Shown piece after piece: positions 39,453-40,435 of a DNA stretch of 40,435 nucleotides. The stretch is from an uncultured bacterium (lineage in GTDB: Bacteria; Planctomycetota; UBA1135; GCA-002686595). The stretch lies in NCBI GenBank assembly GCA_938075305.1, contig CALJGV010000034.1, positions 1-40,435 of the forward strand. Reading direction: 5' to 3'. The notes beneath the pieces are model-generated. The model searched no databases. It worked only from the letters and a program-made list of their open reading frames with translations, and was not told the origin of the DNA. The translations under genes were made by a program, and so were the position numbers. The first letter of the stretch is position 1. The number at the start of each line of letters is the position of its first letter.

Positions 39453-40361
39453 ATGGAAGCAGATCACGTACCGGCACCGCCTTCCCCTTCCCGCCTCATC
39501 CGCTTCATGGTGCGCGCGGGCGCGTGCCTCCTCGTGCTGGCGGTGGCCTACCTCGTGACCCCGAGGTGGCTTGGCGGTGCCTCGACCGTGGAGCGGCAGC
39601 GCATCGAGGCCGACTGGGCCTCCGTGGTGGAGGCTGGAGCGGTCGCGGTGACCACCGCCGGTCCACCCTGGGAGGGGTCGAGGCTCGAGCGGGCCGTGGA
39701 GGTGGCGGAGGTCGAGGGCGCGGACGGACTCTTCCTCGCCGTCGGGGACGGAACGACCTGTCCGCTCCCGGAGGGCTCGGCCGGCGCGGTGGGCATGGTG
39801 GGAGCTCTGTCGCCCGAGCGAATCGCGAAGCGCAGCCTGGATGAGCTCGCCGGGCTGCTGACCCTGACCCGTCGATGGGAGCGAGGGGCGCCAAATCTGG
39901 TGGCCCTGCTCGCGGCTGTCGCCATCGGTGAGCGCGTCCTCGACGTCGCCCTGGAGCGCGAGGGGGGGCAGGCGGCGGTCGCACGCCTTGAGGGGCCGGA
40001 CTCCGAGGGCCTGTTCAGGGCGTTCTGCCGCGAGCAGCTTGAGCTCCACTCTGAGCTGAGGGCCGCGGTGGAGGCGGACGCAAGCGGAGAGACGCTGGAG
40101 CTGACGGTGCTCGGCTTGAAGGTGGCCGGGCTTCACGAGGCGCGGCGCCTGCGGGGTCTCCTTGAGGATGGGACCTCCCCCGGGGGGCAAGTGGTCGAGC
40201 GCCCAGGGCGCCTCCTGATCTGGCGGGCCATGTGGCTCCAGCGCCCGGAGGATCTGTCCAACGGGCTCTTCCTGCCGCTAATGGGCCACCCGCTAGGTGG
40301 CGCAGCGACGGCGTGGAGGGACCACCTGGCCCGCTGGGGCACCATCGCGCAGGGCGATTGA
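39453..40361 (+). CDS. Membrane-anchored hypothetical protein
   Basis: 302 residues from the ATG at 39453; an earlier ATG (39384) would add 23 residues of doubtful coding character. One N-terminal membrane helix (about residues 15-36, FMVRAGACLLVLAVAYLV) is followed by a mainly helical extracytoplasmic domain with no recognised motif, containing a short DGLFLAVGDGTTCPLPEG stretch and only two cysteines in that domain. I do not recognise the family. It is divergent from the epimerase-like gene with a 114-bp gap. Confidence 0.72.
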   Translation: MEADHVPAPPSPSRLIRFMVRAGACLLVLAVAYLVTPRWLGGASTVERQRIEADWASVVEAGAVAVTTAGPPWEGSRLERAVEVAEVEGADGLFLAVGDGTTCPLPEGSAGAVGMVGALSPERIAKRSLDELAGLLTLTRRWERGAPNLVALLAAVAIGERVLDVALEREGGQAAVARLEGPDSEGLFRAFCREQLELHSELRAAVEADASGETLELTVLGLKVAGLHEARRLRGLLEDGTSPGGQVVERPGRLLIWRAMWLQRPEDLSNGLFLPLMGHPLGGAATAWRDHLARWGTIAQGD

Positions 40362-40405
40362 GCAGGCCACGTCCGGTGTGTCAATCCCAACAGAGAGGGG
40401 GGGGG

Positions 40406-40420
40406 CTGCGCAGCGCGCAG
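40406..40420 (+). terminator. Hairpin downstream of the hypothetical gene
   Basis: CTGCGC-AGC-GCGCAG is a perfect 6-bp stem with a 3-nt loop, 44 bp after the stop and directly after a long run of G. No T-run follows, so it is only a weak terminator candidate. Confidence 0.3.
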
Positions 40421-40435
40421 ATGGCGGCAAAAAGC

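Noticed and set aside
1..40435. tRNA, rRNA, CRISPR arrays, insertion sequences, prophage
   Set aside because: No repeats with regular spacing, transposase-like reading frames, terminal inverted repeats, or tRNA-like cloverleaf sequences were seen in the intergenic gaps.

Overview
This is a very GC-rich bacterial window, coding almost wall to wall, with 28 protein genes and no rRNA, tRNA, CRISPR array or insertion sequence that I could find. The gene content points to a member of the Planctomycetota. The strongest evidence is the DUF1501 / pre-peptidase (PPC) / DUF1549-DUF1553 / cytochrome-WD40 cluster at 29.5-37.9 kb. Supporting it are a formylglycine sulfatase with a lectin-like tail, a CRTAC1-type FG-GAP protein, tandem AIM24 genes, and a C-terminal domain shared by two secreted proteins that I associate from memory with planctomycetes of the Poly30/Saltatorellus type (not verified). 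High GC leaves long antisense open frames everywhere; I treated these as shadows and moved several starts inward using signal peptides, family N-termini and gene overlaps.

Layout. 1-9.7 kb is one minus-strand run, read right to left: a membrane dipeptidase with a large N-terminal extension, a stand-alone JAMM metalloprotease, a LOR/SDH (TIGR00300) enzyme, a fused CcoN-CcoO, a mono-haem CcoP, and an M14 carboxypeptidase cut by the window edge. 9.8-14.7 kb carries two secreted plus-strand proteins: an FG-GAP/ASPIC-UnbV protein and a lectin/PQQ-sugar-dehydrogenase-like protein. 14.7-19.1 kb has an L,D-transpeptidase lipoprotein, a coiled-coil/zinc-ribbon membrane protein, and a translationally coupled PHP lipoprotein plus trans-3-hydroxyproline dehydratase. 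19.2-21.3 kb is three tandem AIM24 paralogues. 21.3-25.6 kb, minus strand, has a GcvT-like protein coupled to a PYROXD2-like flavoprotein, a small membrane protein, and a PilZ protein. 25.7-29.3 kb is the sulfatase and a PqiA-like membrane protein. 29.5-37.9 kb is the tightly packed four-gene secreted cytochrome cluster. 37.9-40.4 kb has a VOC protein, a ketose 3-epimerase-like protein and a hypothetical membrane-anchored protein.

The most unusual object is the CcoN-CcoO fusion (3422-5662). It aligns to the cbb3 oxidase catalytic subunit over its whole length, but both low-spin haem b ligands, two of three CuB ligands and the cross-linked tyrosine are replaced. The c-type haem sites of its CcoO half and of the adjacent CcoP are intact. 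This looks like a cbb3-derived membrane complex that cannot reduce oxygen by the known chemistry. The second strongest is the C-terminal domain shared by the lectin/PQQ protein and the sulfatase, a candidate surface-sorting or anchoring module.

No stretch over 300 bases lacks a gene. The longest gaps are 29261-29527 (divergent promoter region) and 11318-11572. Functional names rest on motifs read by eye; no database search was run.
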